Shown in pieces: positions 56,505 to 64,000 of a DNA stretch of 64,000 nucleotides (position 1 is its first letter; each line of letters starts with the position of its first letter). The DNA lies in NCBI GenBank assembly GCA_030587365.1, contig JAUQZE010000006.1:95833-159832 (forward strand), read 5' to 3'. The notes beneath the pieces were generated by a model. It was not told the DNA's origin. It did no database searches and saw nothing but the letters and a program-made list of their open reading frames with translations. This DNA is from Candidatus Freyarchaeota archaeon. GTDB taxonomy: Archaea; Asgardarchaeota; Jordiarchaeia; Jordiarchaeales; Jordiarchaeaceae. The position numbers were made by a program, and so were the translations under genes.

Positions 56505-56823
56505 ATCAGTTCACCACAAAAATGGGTTCAGAAATTGCTCCTTATGAAAGTAATTATATCCTAGTTATTTATTTTTTCTTTAACAAACCAGACGCCAAGA
56601 AATAAAGTATATTTGTTAGTAGCTCGATTTATTTCTTTAAAAAAAGAAAATTTCTGAACGATTTTATTACAAATAACCAAAACCTAAAAATACAGCCAAA
56701 CGTCTATTTTAATTGTTGATAAAGAATCAATCATTGCCTTAGGTACTAAACCTTACATAGCCGAGTTTCGCAAGTAATCTAATTCTCAATAATATAGCAA
56801 ATAATGAAAATGGTGAATTGAAT
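56505..56823. other. Intergenic region between divergent genes
   Basis: These 319 bp are AT-rich and carry both outgoing promoters. No RNA gene, repeat or further coding frame was seen. Confidence 0.35.
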
Positions 56824-57513
56824 ATGCCGATGTTAAAGTACTTTGGCCATGCGGCGTTCAAATTTTATTCCCCAAAGGTCAGCGTCGTATTCGACCCAGG
56901 TATACTAAGTAATAAAGCACCTGTACCAGAATCTGAAAAGACAAACATTATCTGTGTATCACATGAACATAAGGATCATTTAGGGAACACAGCTAAACTT
57001 TCTTCAAATCAAAAGGCGTTTGTACTCGGAAATGAATACACCATAAATGAAGCGCTGAAGGAAGGCACCCCAGAATGGCTCGTAAGAAAACTAAAAAACG
57101 GAGAACATTTTGAAAGGCCGAATGTAAAAATCACAGCTCTGGATCTTAAACACGGCCCGTCTGTAGAACCGATTAACATACAGAATCTGTGTTTCATAGT
57201 GGAGATAGAAGGTGTACGTGTAGCACACCTTGGGGACGCCATGACTAAAGGATTTTTAGAAAAGTATCCAATTGATGTTTTACTGATTGGAGTCGATGAA
57301 ACAGAAGCCTTCAACAGTAATCAGTCCTTGTCCGCTATTGCAGACATTAAGCCACAACTGGCTATACCTATGCATGTTAGAACTCAGCATGAGATGGATT
57401 ACTTCTTTACCCATGCAGAAACGGTAGCACCAGGCACCAAGTTTAGGAAAATGAAACCCGGTGATGAAATAAGTGTTAAATGGTCAGCGGGAACAGAGTT
57501 TAGTATAGATTAG
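56824..57513 (+). CDS. Metallo-beta-lactamase fold hydrolase (UPF0173 type)
   Basis: This is a 229-residue MBL-fold metal hydrolase of the UPF0173 kind. Metal ligands are in SHEHKDHLGN, the later HGP and AHLGDA, and the final His in IPMHVRTQHE. ATG 56824 is chosen because GGTGA lies at 56812-56816; a TTG six bases upstream is too close to the ribosome site. Members hydrolyse small esters or phosphodiesters; the substrate is unknown. Confidence 0.85.
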   Translation: MPMLKYFGHAAFKFYSPKVSVVFDPGILSNKAPVPESEKTNIICVSHEHKDHLGNTAKLSSNQKAFVLGNEYTINEALKEGTPEWLVRKLKNGEHFERPNVKITALDLKHGPSVEPINIQNLCFIVEIEGVRVAHLGDAMTKGFLEKYPIDVLLIGVDETEAFNSNQSLSAIADIKPQLAIPMHVRTQHEMDYFFTHAETVAPGTKFRKMKPGDEISVKWSAGTEFSID

Positions 57514-57671
57514 AAGCCCAATAGGTAATATTTGAGCGCCAATTTCTAATCACAGAAAGTAACAATCGAATATGGGTAAAAAGGTTAAAGAATCTTGAAG
57601 TATAATAATTTATACAAACAAAAACCAAGTAAATATGGTTATGCCTTAAGAATTAGGTGAGGGAAAAGGCT

Positions 57672-59453
57672 GTGAGCACAGAAGGTTTAAAACTTAACGT
57701 AGATATGACAGAGAACGAAGACTGCATTTTAACCGAGAAACATGAGATTAAAACCCTTAAAGTAAGAGGAGTAATTTCCGTTAATAACGGGAGCTCGAAA
57801 AACAGGATATGGAACGGTGAAATTCGAGTAGGAGGCATAGAAACCACCTCATTGAAAGAAAGCGTCATACCAGTCGGTGCAGTCTTAGCAGGAAACAGAT
57901 GGACGAAAGAATACAATGTACCGGTTGAGGAAACTGTTCTCAAGTTGAAGGAGATAGTGGACACTTGTGATGAGGATGATGAAGTTAACTGGGCGCTAGT
58001 CTACAAAAGACCGATGCCCGTAAGTTGCAACATCACAGTTAGTAATCCAACTGATACGTATATAGACAGTATAAAAGTTCGAAAAGTTATACCAAAAGGT
58101 TTCGGAGATCCTGAGATAGAACCGCCGAATACAGGGACAGCTGAGTTTGAACCGGAATCAAGAGAGGTTGTATGGAAGAAATTTGAACTGTCACCCGGAA
58201 GCGACGCTACTCTGGTCATTAAATTAAAAATAACCGCCGAATCTATAGAACCAATTGGTGCAGGTAAAGTTATAGCAGAATACCATATTAAGGATAGAAC
58301 CAGATCACTCCTAAATCCGGACCTTATAGCCATTTCAGATAGTAGATTTGCTACAGAACCAGCAGAGTCGCCTTCACACCCATCAACATGGGATTGCACA
58401 ATCGAGTTTTTGAACACGAGTGAATTTCTACAAAGGCTTCTAAAGGTGGAAATCTTCCAAATTAAAGGAGAAAAGAAAGACCAGCTTCTTTCTTTGGAAC
58501 CCAACAAGGATGTTCCCCCCAGACAATCGTGGGAGTACAAGTTTACCCTCAAAAGTTCCACGATGCCCGTTTTCGAAACGAACATCGATTACAAAGCAGT
58601 TAAAGAGGTAACTCGCCATGTGTACTCTAAGATTATCAAGGAAGACACTATGCTCCCTGTAGAGAGAATTCTGGCTGAGAAGACTTTCACACCAGCCCAA
58701 GTAGACGCCTATGATAAAACACCGATAACTGTAACGGTTTTAATATCAAATATCGGAAGCGCTCCACTAGATCAGGTAACAATATACGATACTATTCCAG
58801 AAGACTTTAAACCACCAGCACATGAACGTGTAAAAGTTTCTTTGAATGAAAAAGAGTTATCTCAAGGAGTAGAAGTAATCACCAATCCTAACGACGATAA
58901 CCCCGCAGTAAGACATGGACTCACGGTTTTCGCCAAAAATATGAAAAGCCTAGTGAAAGGTGTGAATCCAGGGCAAACCGTTAAATGTGTTTACCCCATT
59001 ATAGCTTGGGAGCCGAAACCCGAAAAGAGTTATCCAACTCCATTAAGAGCCACTGGCAACACAACACAACCGGGACCTGATGCGGAGTACTTGGAGCTAG
59101 AAACTAATCCCCCAAAAATTGGAATCAAGTACACTCGCCGTGCAGTCAAAATATACAAAGAGGCGGTATCTCCAGGAGCAAAAGCAGGACACCATGTAGT
59201 TCCACTAGTTATTGTAAACACTGGTGAGGTCAGCATGGCAAACGTTACCGTGAGGGACTTTGTCCCACCAGGTTTTAGTTTAGTTGAGTGGAAACCAGAA
59301 GAAATACAACCCAAGGTAACGGAGTCCATTAACGGGTTGGTGCTTACATGGAACTTCCCGAGAATAGAGCCAGGACAAGAGATTTCGTTATCCTACACTG
59401 TTGAAGGCGAAGGCAAGTATACCAGAAAAGAACCCCAACTCTCAATCGGTTAA
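57672..59453 (+). CDS. Large beta-domain protein with DUF11-like repeats
   Basis: This is a 593-residue protein built of four to five beta-sandwich domains of about 110-130 residues. Repeated features such as NPTDTYIDSIKVRKVIPKGF, NIGSAPLDQVTIYDTIPEDF and NTGEVSMANVTVRDFVPPGF are DUF11/CARDB-like. Such domains are normally extracellular, but no signal peptide or membrane anchor is present, so this one should be cytoplasmic. GTG 57672 is chosen because GGTGAGGG lies at the right distance. Partners are unknown; the coiled-coil gene downstream is convergent. Confidence 0.75.
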   Translation: MSTEGLKLNVDMTENEDCILTEKHEIKTLKVRGVISVNNGSSKNRIWNGEIRVGGIETTSLKESVIPVGAVLAGNRWTKEYNVPVEETVLKLKEIVDTCDEDDEVNWALVYKRPMPVSCNITVSNPTDTYIDSIKVRKVIPKGFGDPEIEPPNTGTAEFEPESREVVWKKFELSPGSDATLVIKLKITAESIEPIGAGKVIAEYHIKDRTRSLLNPDLIAISDSRFATEPAESPSHPSTWDCTIEFLNTSEFLQRLLKVEIFQIKGEKKDQLLSLEPNKDVPPRQSWEYKFTLKSSTMPVFETNIDYKAVKEVTRHVYSKIIKEDTMLPVERILAEKTFTPAQVDAYDKTPITVTVLISNIGSAPLDQVTIYDTIPEDFKPPAHERVKVSLNEKELSQGVEVITNPNDDNPAVRHGLTVFAKNMKSLVKGVNPGQTVKCVYPIIAWEPKPEKSYPTPLRATGNTTQPGPDAEYLELETNPPKIGIKYTRRAVKIYKEAVSPGAKAGHHVVPLVIVNTGEVSMANVTVRDFVPPGFSLVEWKPEEIQPKVTESINGLVLTWNFPRIEPGQEISLSYTVEGEGKYTRKEPQLSIG

Positions 59454-59581
59454 AACCCCCTCCTTCTTTTTTTTATCTGCTGCCGAGTTTTTATAAAATT
59501 TATCTAAAAACCAGTTTGGAATAAAAACTTCGGATTCGTTCTATTTTCGGATTTTATTGAAAAAATTGAAGTTTTAGGGTA

Positions 59582-60037
59582 TTATTTTTGCTCCTCTCTC
59601 GCGGTGACTGCAATTATTTCCGCTAATGCTTTAAGCGTTTCTTTTACACTCCGATCTACCCTTGTAGAGGACTCTTCGAGAGTTGCTTGGAAGCCTTTTA
59701 AAATTTCGCCCACATCCATCATGATTCCTTGAAGAGATTCCCATTTTTCTTTTTCGCTCTTGGCTAACAGTTCTAACTGGTTGCTAACCTTCTCCAGTTT
59801 CTGTGACATCACCTCGAAGGAAACTGTTTCTTCTGCAATTAGCTTACGAATGTTTCTGAGTTCTTTATCCATAGCGGATATGTTTTTTGCTGCGTCCGCA
59901 TTAAGGTTAACCATATCGGAGTTCAGTAGGTTTAAACCGTTTACTACTCTTTTTAAAGATTCCACAGTGGGAACATCACCTAAAGGCGTCTTAATTGAAT
60001 CGATTTGGATTTTTACTTTATCTTTCTGTTCTGGCAA
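59582..60037 (-). CDS. Coiled-coil protein (unknown)
   Basis: This is a 151-residue protein predicted almost wholly helical, with heptad-like spacing from about residue 25 to 145 (RKLIAEETVSFEVMSQKLEK and following). No Cys and no membrane segment are seen. It is convergent with the beta-domain protein gene and divergent from the ubiquitin-like locus, with a 300-bp gap. No family is recognised; a structural or scaffold role is only a guess. Confidence 0.6.
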   Translation of the reverse strand: MPEQKDKVKIQIDSIKTPLGDVPTVESLKRVVNGLNLLNSDMVNLNADAAKNISAMDKELRNIRKLIAEETVSFEVMSQKLEKVSNQLELLAKSEKEKWESLQGIMMDVGEILKGFQATLEESSTRVDRSVKETLKALAEIIAVTAREEQK

Positions 60038-60350
60038 AGGCGTCGGCCCCTGAATCGCATTCTTAACAACTTTTTTATTTTAATTTTATTTTAGGATTTG
60101 AGCAGTCTAAGCCTTGCTAACAAGCTTAACCTGTCTAACTAAGGTTCCCTAACGGGTGGATTAACGGTAACTTATGGTTTTATTTAGGCTTCTACCTCTA
60201 ATAAAAGTAATCTACAATATAAAAGGGTTTCATAGATAATATTCTGAATTGAACTCAAGGAATTTAAAAGTGTGAATGTCGCAATCAAAAAAATTATAAT
60301 CATAGAATACTAAATATAGCATAAATACAGTCTAAATAGAGGTAATGCAG
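60038..60350. other. Upstream region of the ubiquitin-like locus
   Basis: These 313 bp are AT-rich and precede the RING-like gene. TATA-like sequences (for example ATTATAAT near 60293) could drive the locus. AGAGGT at 60338-60343 is the ribosome site of the RING-like gene. No gene or clear repeat is seen. Confidence 0.4.
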
Positions 60351-60596
60351 GTGCAGGAAGCCCACTCTTACAGATTCATAATATCTGATGTCAAGGTCAT
60401 AGGCACTTGGGACTTTACAAAGCCTGCAAGATGCATAGTATGTAACCTGAAAATTAGGGAAGAAGAGAAAAAAGTTTACTGCCCATTTTGTGGACTTCCG
60501 GCACATCGCGACCATCTTTTGGAATGGTTAAAGATAAAGGGCTTCTGCCCTAATTGCTCAAAACCACTTGACATTAAAGAAGTTAGAAAATGGTGA
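60351..60596 (+). CDS. Small RING-like zinc-finger protein (E3 candidate)
   Basis: This is an 81-residue protein. The zinc ligands are ordered Cys28-x2-Cys31-x12-Cys44-x2-Cys47-x4-His52-x2-His55-x10-Cys66-x2-Cys69, which fits a two-zinc cross-brace RING variant. Archaeal ubiquitin-like loci such as that of Caldiarchaeum encode a small RING-like protein that acts as E3. GTG 60351 is chosen because AGAGGT lies seven bases upstream; ATG 60345 is the alternative. Its end overlaps the leader of the ubiquitin-like gene, so the two are coupled. Confidence 0.83.
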   Translation: MQEAHSYRFIISDVKVIGTWDFTKPARCIVCNLKIREEEKKVYCPFCGLPAHRDHLLEWLKIKGFCPNCSKPLDIKEVRKW

Positions 60597-60604
60597 AGAA
60601 TAAA

Positions 60605-60838
60605 ATGATAGTGAAAATAGTTTCAGCAATCGGCGGAGAGGTTTTAGAGTTCGACGTTAGTGCCGACGCCGAGATAGAGAGCTTAAAATCTCAGGTAGCT
60701 AAGAAAAAAAGAGTACCTGCCTCAACTCTAATCTTGGTATACAGGGGACAACAACTCGAAAACGATACGACACTAGAAAAAGCAGGTGTTCAACCCTACG
60801 ACAAATTATATCTCGTTACCCGAACTGAGGGAGGATAA
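60605..60838 (+). CDS. Ubiquitin-like modifier protein
   Basis: This is a 77-residue beta-grasp protein with the ubiquitin order of elements: MIVKIV strand, VLEFDV strand, SADAEIESLKSQVAKKK helix, STLILVYRGQQLEND, TLEKAGVQPYDKLYLVTR. It ends exactly in TEGG, so the Gly-Gly tail is free without processing. ATG 60605 is chosen because GGTGAAG lies six bases upstream and the protein then begins like ubiquitin; an upstream ATG at 60590 would add five residues. It would be activated by the E1 and E2 encoded downstream on the same strand and joined to target lysines. Confidence 0.93.
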   Translation: MIVKIVSAIGGEVLEFDVSADAEIESLKSQVAKKKRVPASTLILVYRGQQLENDTTLEKAGVQPYDKLYLVTRTEGG

Positions 60839-61270
60839 TACGCGTTAAAACGCCGCCGTTTTTTATCAGAATACAAAGAAAATCGCCATTTTTTAAACTA
60901 GTGATGAAATGCGGCTTCTCCCAAATATATTTTTAAACTTCCAATCTAACATAACTATCGGGTAAAATACTCTCCTATCTCTAGAGAAAAAGCTGATTAA
61001 ACGCATAAGAATTAAACCCAGTCTAAGATTGAAGGCCCCGCATGTACGTATATCTTAACGAGCCGGCTAGGTGTCCGTGTAATAGTGAAGAAATGAACCA
61101 GCCCGAGGTCTGAGCGAAAACCTCTATAACTGTCCACCAGAGATACGAAAACCTCTAAGCAAAGGTTCTCTCAAATTTTACGATTAAAAGAAAAAAGGAG
61201 AAAGTCGCAACGCCCGTTGAATATAAGTTTACAAAACACTTTCCCCTATTAATGGAACATCGTTTTAAAA
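60839..61270. other. Intergenic region with possible structured RNA
   Basis: This stretch lies between the ubiquitin-like and E2 genes and has no convincing coding frame. From about 61030 to 61175 it is GC-richer than its flanks and can form stems such as GAGGT with ACCTC (61105-61125) and AACCT with AGGTT (61150-61167). It could encode a small RNA, but I recognise no family (not tRNA, SRP or RNase P RNA as far as I can tell). Confidence 0.3.
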
Positions 61271-61283
61271 AATTTATAAATAC
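61271..61283 (+). promoter_or_regulatory. TATA box of the E2 gene
   Basis: TTTATAAAT at 61273-61281 is a good archaeal TATA box. It would start transcription near 61305, shortly before the E2 coding sequence, so the E2 (and perhaps E1) can be transcribed separately from the ubiquitin-like gene. Confidence 0.5.
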
Positions 61284-61339
61284 AAGGCAATATACCCTTT
61301 CTGGAACTTGTTAAATAATGTGCACTCGGTGGGATCAAG

Positions 61340-61798
61340 ATTCTATCAGACGAAGAATACGAAGCAAGGCTTGTGTACGAAGCTAAACAAATGGAGGAAG
61401 AAGAACCTTCCTTCCACCCAGTTGATGGAGACTTAAGAAAGTGGACCGGATTTATTATAGGGACGGGAATATACGAGTCAGGCGTATTTGAGATAGAGAT
61501 AATCCTCCCAAGAAATTTTCCATACGAGCCCCCCAAAGTAATTTGGAAAACCAATATTTGGCATCCCAACATTTTTCAAAAAAACGTATGCGTAAACATT
61601 TTGGGTAAGGATTGGTTACCCAGCATGAGCATAACGGGTATAATAGAAACCCTAAGAAATCTTCTCAACTACCCAAATCCCAACTCCCCTCTTAACACAA
61701 TAGCGGCTAGACAAATGACCAAAAACTTGGAAGAATTCAGTAAAACTGCAAAGGAATATGTCAAAAAATATGCTACTTGGAACCATCTCGGAAAGTAA
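61340..61798 (+). CDS. Ubiquitin-conjugating enzyme E2-like protein
   Basis: This E2 has the UBC fold. The strands VFEIEIILP, the FPYEPPKV turn, the HPN motif, the catalytic Cys in NVCVNIL and the following KDWLPSMSI and NPNSPLN align well with eukaryotic E2s. The first canonical start in frame is GTG 61373 (HPN at 64-66 and Cys73 counted from it), but this would cut the first helix. The helix seems to begin upstream (SDEEYEARLVYEAKQM), and there is no ATG, GTG or TTG in frame before it. ATT 61340, seven bases after GGTGG, is a possible rare start and is used here. It accepts the modifier from E1 and hands it to targets with the RING-like protein. Confidence 0.88.
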   Translation: MLSDEEYEARLVYEAKQMEEEEPSFHPVDGDLRKWTGFIIGTGIYESGVFEIEIILPRNFPYEPPKVIWKTNIWHPNIFQKNVCVNILGKDWLPSMSITGIIETLRNLLNYPNPNSPLNTIAARQMTKNLEEFSKTAKEYVKKYATWNHLGK

Positions 61799-62284
61799 TC
61801 TTTTTTTAACTGCTACTCCTTAGGCTTTGGGACAAAAATTGTGGATCTATGTTCCCTTCGCTAGAACTTCGAAATCCGCTTCGCTTCGTTCTCGCTGGGT
61901 GAAGCCCGGCACCCTCTATCCCGTCTGCGAAAGCTTCTGGGAATGCCTTCTGTAACTACTAGAAGTCAAACCCTTTTTTTAAGCTTTATTGGGATAAATC
62001 ATTCTTTTAAAAGTACCAGGGAGGGGTTCCTTTTCGGGGGAAGTTGAGTTGCTTCCGCTTCTTTTCCCTTTAGGCTTGACGCCCGGCTTGTCCATCGTGC
62101 ATGGTAGAGTAAAGAACGCAAAAATAAAAAAGGAGGTAGAACTTATAAGGGAGTAGCGATGCCAATCCCGGTAAGGGGCGCTGTTCAAACCCCCAGCGGC
62201 GTATAGGATAGGTTCTTTAATAAAAAGAGTGAAACTAATTTTGCCCCAAAACCTTCTCCTTATACCCTTTTGAGAGGAATAACC
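61799..62284. other. GC-rich intergenic region between E2 and E1 genes
   Basis: It starts with a T-run (61800-61807) that could end E2 transcription. From about 61830 to 62110 the sequence is GC-rich, and a second T-run lies at 61974-61980. On the minus strand, 61979-62098 stays open as a short Lys/Pro-rich peptide beginning MDKPGVKPKGKRSG, with no recognisable relatives. It may be the remains of an insertion or an RNA gene. The E1 ribosome site GAGAGGA is at 62272-62278. Confidence 0.35.
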
Positions 62285-63283
62285 TTGAAAAAAGTTGAAG
62301 GTAGGTATAATCGACAGGAAATGCTTGAGGGGTGGAATCAGGAGAAACTCAAGCAATCAACTGTTCTCTTAGCTGGCGTCGGCGCGTTAGGATCAATGGT
62401 TGCAGTTTTCTTAGCGTTAGTGGGAGTGGGAAAGCTGATACTTGTAGACATGGATACTATTGAATTATCTAATCTCAATCGTCAGCTTTTGTTCACAGAA
62501 AGTGATATTGGCAAATTTAAAGCTAAAGTAGCGGCGGAAAAACTTGGAGAAATTAATCCAAATGTCCATGTTACGGCCCGGAACGAGAGTGTGATTAGCG
62601 TTCCTCGTAAATACTACGAGCAAAGTGATGTAATTGTGGATGGACTTGATAGCTTTGAGGCTAGACGTTGGCTGAATTCTTTATGTGTTAGCCTTAACAA
62701 GCCCCTAGTTCACGGCGGCATGTATGGATGGTATGGTAATATTCAGGTCATAATACCTTTTGTAACACCATGCCTTGAGTGCCAGCCGCTTCTCCCTCGT
62801 GAGAGATTTCAAAAATCATGCACACCACCAGGCAAGAAGAGAGAAAAAGTCGAAGTTGAAACACCAAAATTTCCCGCCGTTTCAACTATTACAGCTGTTC
62901 TTAGCGGCATTCAGGCACAAGACACTCTTAAAATACTACTTAATTTATCTCCACTCATTGATAATTATTTGTTTTACGATGGAATGAGCCAAAGCTTTAC
63001 AACAATTAAACTCGAAAGAAATCCTAAATGCATGATCTGTAGCGATAAGTACAGACTAGAAGGTATCGAATACGCGATTGACAAGCAAGAAACCATTAGG
63101 GAACTTAAGGACCGCCTTATAGCAACTCTAGGATTAAGTGAACCCATAAGGGTGATTCACAAAAGCAAGTTCATCGAGGATAACACAAAAATTGGAGAGA
63201 TGGAACTCAATTCCGGCGAACTACTCTTCGTATACGACAAATCCCTTGGAAAACCCCTCAAACTAAGAGCTAAAATATCTTAA
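62285..63283 (+). CDS. E1-like activating enzyme with C-terminal ubiquitin-like domain
   Basis: This 332-residue protein has an adenylation domain of the MoeB/ThiF/Uba type: GVGALGS nucleotide loop from residue 31, DMDTIELSNLNRQ, and zinc Cys pairs Cys163/Cys166 and Cys249/Cys252. The likely catalytic Cys179 is in KSCTPPG. From about residue 258 a beta-grasp domain follows (ETIRELKDRLIATLG, IRVIHKSKFIEDNTKI, ELLFVYDK) that resembles the modifier itself and may correspond to the ubiquitin-fold domain that recruits E2. TTG 62285 is chosen because GAGAGG lies seven bases upstream. It activates the modifier with ATP and passes it to the E2 encoded upstream. Confidence 0.9.
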   Translation: MKKVEGRYNRQEMLEGWNQEKLKQSTVLLAGVGALGSMVAVFLALVGVGKLILVDMDTIELSNLNRQLLFTESDIGKFKAKVAAEKLGEINPNVHVTARNESVISVPRKYYEQSDVIVDGLDSFEARRWLNSLCVSLNKPLVHGGMYGWYGNIQVIIPFVTPCLECQPLLPRERFQKSCTPPGKKREKVEVETPKFPAVSTITAVLSGIQAQDTLKILLNLSPLIDNYLFYDGMSQSFTTIKLERNPKCMICSDKYRLEGIEYAIDKQETIRELKDRLIATLGLSEPIRVIHKSKFIEDNTKIGEMELNSGELLFVYDKSLGKPLKLRAKIS

Positions 63284-63403
63284 TTTAAACCAAGCTAAAA
63301 ACCTATTACCCAATAAATTTAGGATGTCTAAAATATTAGAGAGCTCTTTTTGCATACTCAACTCATCAAACATAAAAAAAGAGAGAAATTGTAATACTGT
63401 TTG

Positions 63404-63565
63404 TTATCGTATTTTAATCTGAGCCTCTCTTGCTTCCTTAGCCTTTTCCATTTTCTGGGAGCACCGTACGCATAAATGTTCACAGTTGTTGTCATCTTCA
63501 GAAAGAATCAGTTGATAAGTGTAACCGCACTCTGGACATTTTACTGTCTTTAACTTGTAAGGCAA
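63404..63565 (-). CDS. Small zinc-ribbon protein (53 residues)
   Basis: This short gene starts at TTG 63565, five to six bases after GGAGGTT, and ends at TAA 63404. The protein carries CPECGY and CVRC Cys pairs near residues 10-13 and 35-38 and a charged C-terminal helix (EKAKEAREAQIKIR). It looks like a two-pair zinc ribbon. It is convergent with the E1 gene and divergent from the last, incomplete gene. The function is unknown. Confidence 0.6.
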   Translation of the reverse strand: MPYKLKTVKCPECGYTYQLILSEDDNNCEHLCVRCSQKMEKAKEAREAQIKIR

Positions 63566-63692
63566 GGTTTAACCTCCGAAATACTTGGAAAACCACTAAT
63601 AGCAAGTATATAAGAATTGGTAATACAGAGTAAATATAGTTAACTCCTTTGAGATTAAGAGTCTAGCATATAAAAAAATTTTTGTTAGGCTG

Positions 63693-64000
63693 GTGATTAA
63701 GATAACAAAAAAGGCTAGGCGTAAACCGAGCAAGGTTCCTAGTCAAAAATCCGGAGATACCACGACCAAGGAAAAAGAATCGAGTCTTTCCGCTGCTGAA
63801 AAGATTAAAAATTGTTCCATTTGCCGCAACATCCCTCCCAGCTCTTCAGAATTTTGGAAAGGGGGCGAACTGCAGAGTGGTGGACTCCCAGGGGCGGAAA
63901 TAAAGTTGGAAGTGGTCGGCAGCCCCTACTATGACGACTCTACTTCATACACTCACGGTTGTATCAAGCGCTGCCCCGAGTGCGGCACAGTTTACCTCTG
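63693..64000 (+). CDS. Cys-rich protein, 3' end outside the window
   Basis: This is an incomplete gene. From GTG 63693 the frame is open to the window end: a Lys-rich tail (residues 1-35) is followed by a Cys-rich part with CSIC and, near residue 95, CIKRCPECG, which is typical of zinc ribbons. The remainder lies outside, so no function can be assigned. Confidence 0.6.
   Translation, partial: MIKITKKARRKPSKVPSQKSGDTTTKEKESSLSAAEKIKNCSICRNIPPSSSEFWKGGELQSGGLPGAEIKLEVVGSPYYDDSTSYTHGCIKRCPECGTVYL

Noticed and set aside
60900..61115. C/D-box-like motifs (GTGATGA, GTGAAGA, CTGA)
   Set aside because: Spacing is too long or only half a guide unit is present; the matches are expected by chance.
62165..62215. 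Possible tRNA because of GTTCAAAC like a T loop
   Set aside because: The arms on both sides do not pair as a T stem, and no acceptor or anticodon stem is found.
61979..62356. 125-residue minus-strand open frame between E2 and E1
   Set aside because: It overlaps the E1 start, lacks a ribosome site and has no recognisable protein features.
1..64000. CRISPR array
   Set aside because: No direct repeats with regular spacers were seen anywhere in the window.

Overview
This 64 kb window is archaeal chromosome: two group II chaperonin (thermosome) subunits, RNA polymerase subunit K, NreA, a family B DNA polymerase with the insert typical of crenarchaeal PolB1, ADP-forming acetyl-CoA synthetase, TATA-type promoters, GGAGGTGA-type ribosome sites and frequent TTG/GTG starts. 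A low-GC member of the TACK/Asgard side (for example Bathyarchaeia- or Caldarchaeales-like) fits best, because a ubiquitin-like conjugation locus is also present. This placement is inference; no rRNA or tRNA was recognised.

Layout. 1-4.6 kb: two IS605-type TnpB elements. The first sits just upstream of nreA and the second has split nreA in two. 4.7-11 kb: a LarA-like racemase, two tandem site-2 proteases, a RimI-like acetyltransferase and a radical SAM enzyme. 11-20 kb: thermosome subunit 1, rpoK, small enzymes, then fused ADP-forming acetyl-CoA synthetase with a P-loop/DRTGG partner. 20-26 kb: two HtpX-like M48 proteases that each carry an EF-hand, convergent with a Ca2+ P-type ATPase. 26.4-26.7 kb: a small palindrome-ended element. 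26.7-34.9 kb: glcD, carB, carA, a DUF2148 protein, a HIT protein and two small membrane proteins. 35-37.3 kb: thermosome subunit 2 and hsp20, apparently one operon; its promoter shares an identical 17-bp block with the thermosome 1 promoter. 37.6-40.9 kb: a membrane protein, trmO, an FwdE-like protein and a decayed tnpB copy. 40.9-45.2 kb: an unusual sulfur/Fe-S set, namely an IscU scaffold fused to a ferredoxin-reductase-like flavoprotein, an IscS homologue without its PLP lysine, and a TusA-like protein. 45.5-53.7 kb: a phosphoribosyltransferase, a DapA-family lyase, a TIM-barrel-like protein, a fused ProB-ProA (P5CS type) and DNA polymerase B. 53.9-60 kb: a PPC-domain protein, a protein with an IFT52/GIFT-like domain, an MBL hydrolase, a large intracellular beta-domain protein and a coiled-coil protein.

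60.3-63.3 kb holds the most notable system: a RING-like zinc protein, a ubiquitin-like protein ending exactly in Gly-Gly, an E2 with HPN and catalytic Cys, and an E1 with a C-terminal ubiquitin-like domain, all on one strand. No JAMM/Rpn11 protease is visible before the window ends. The ubiquitin-like protein would not need proteolytic maturation.
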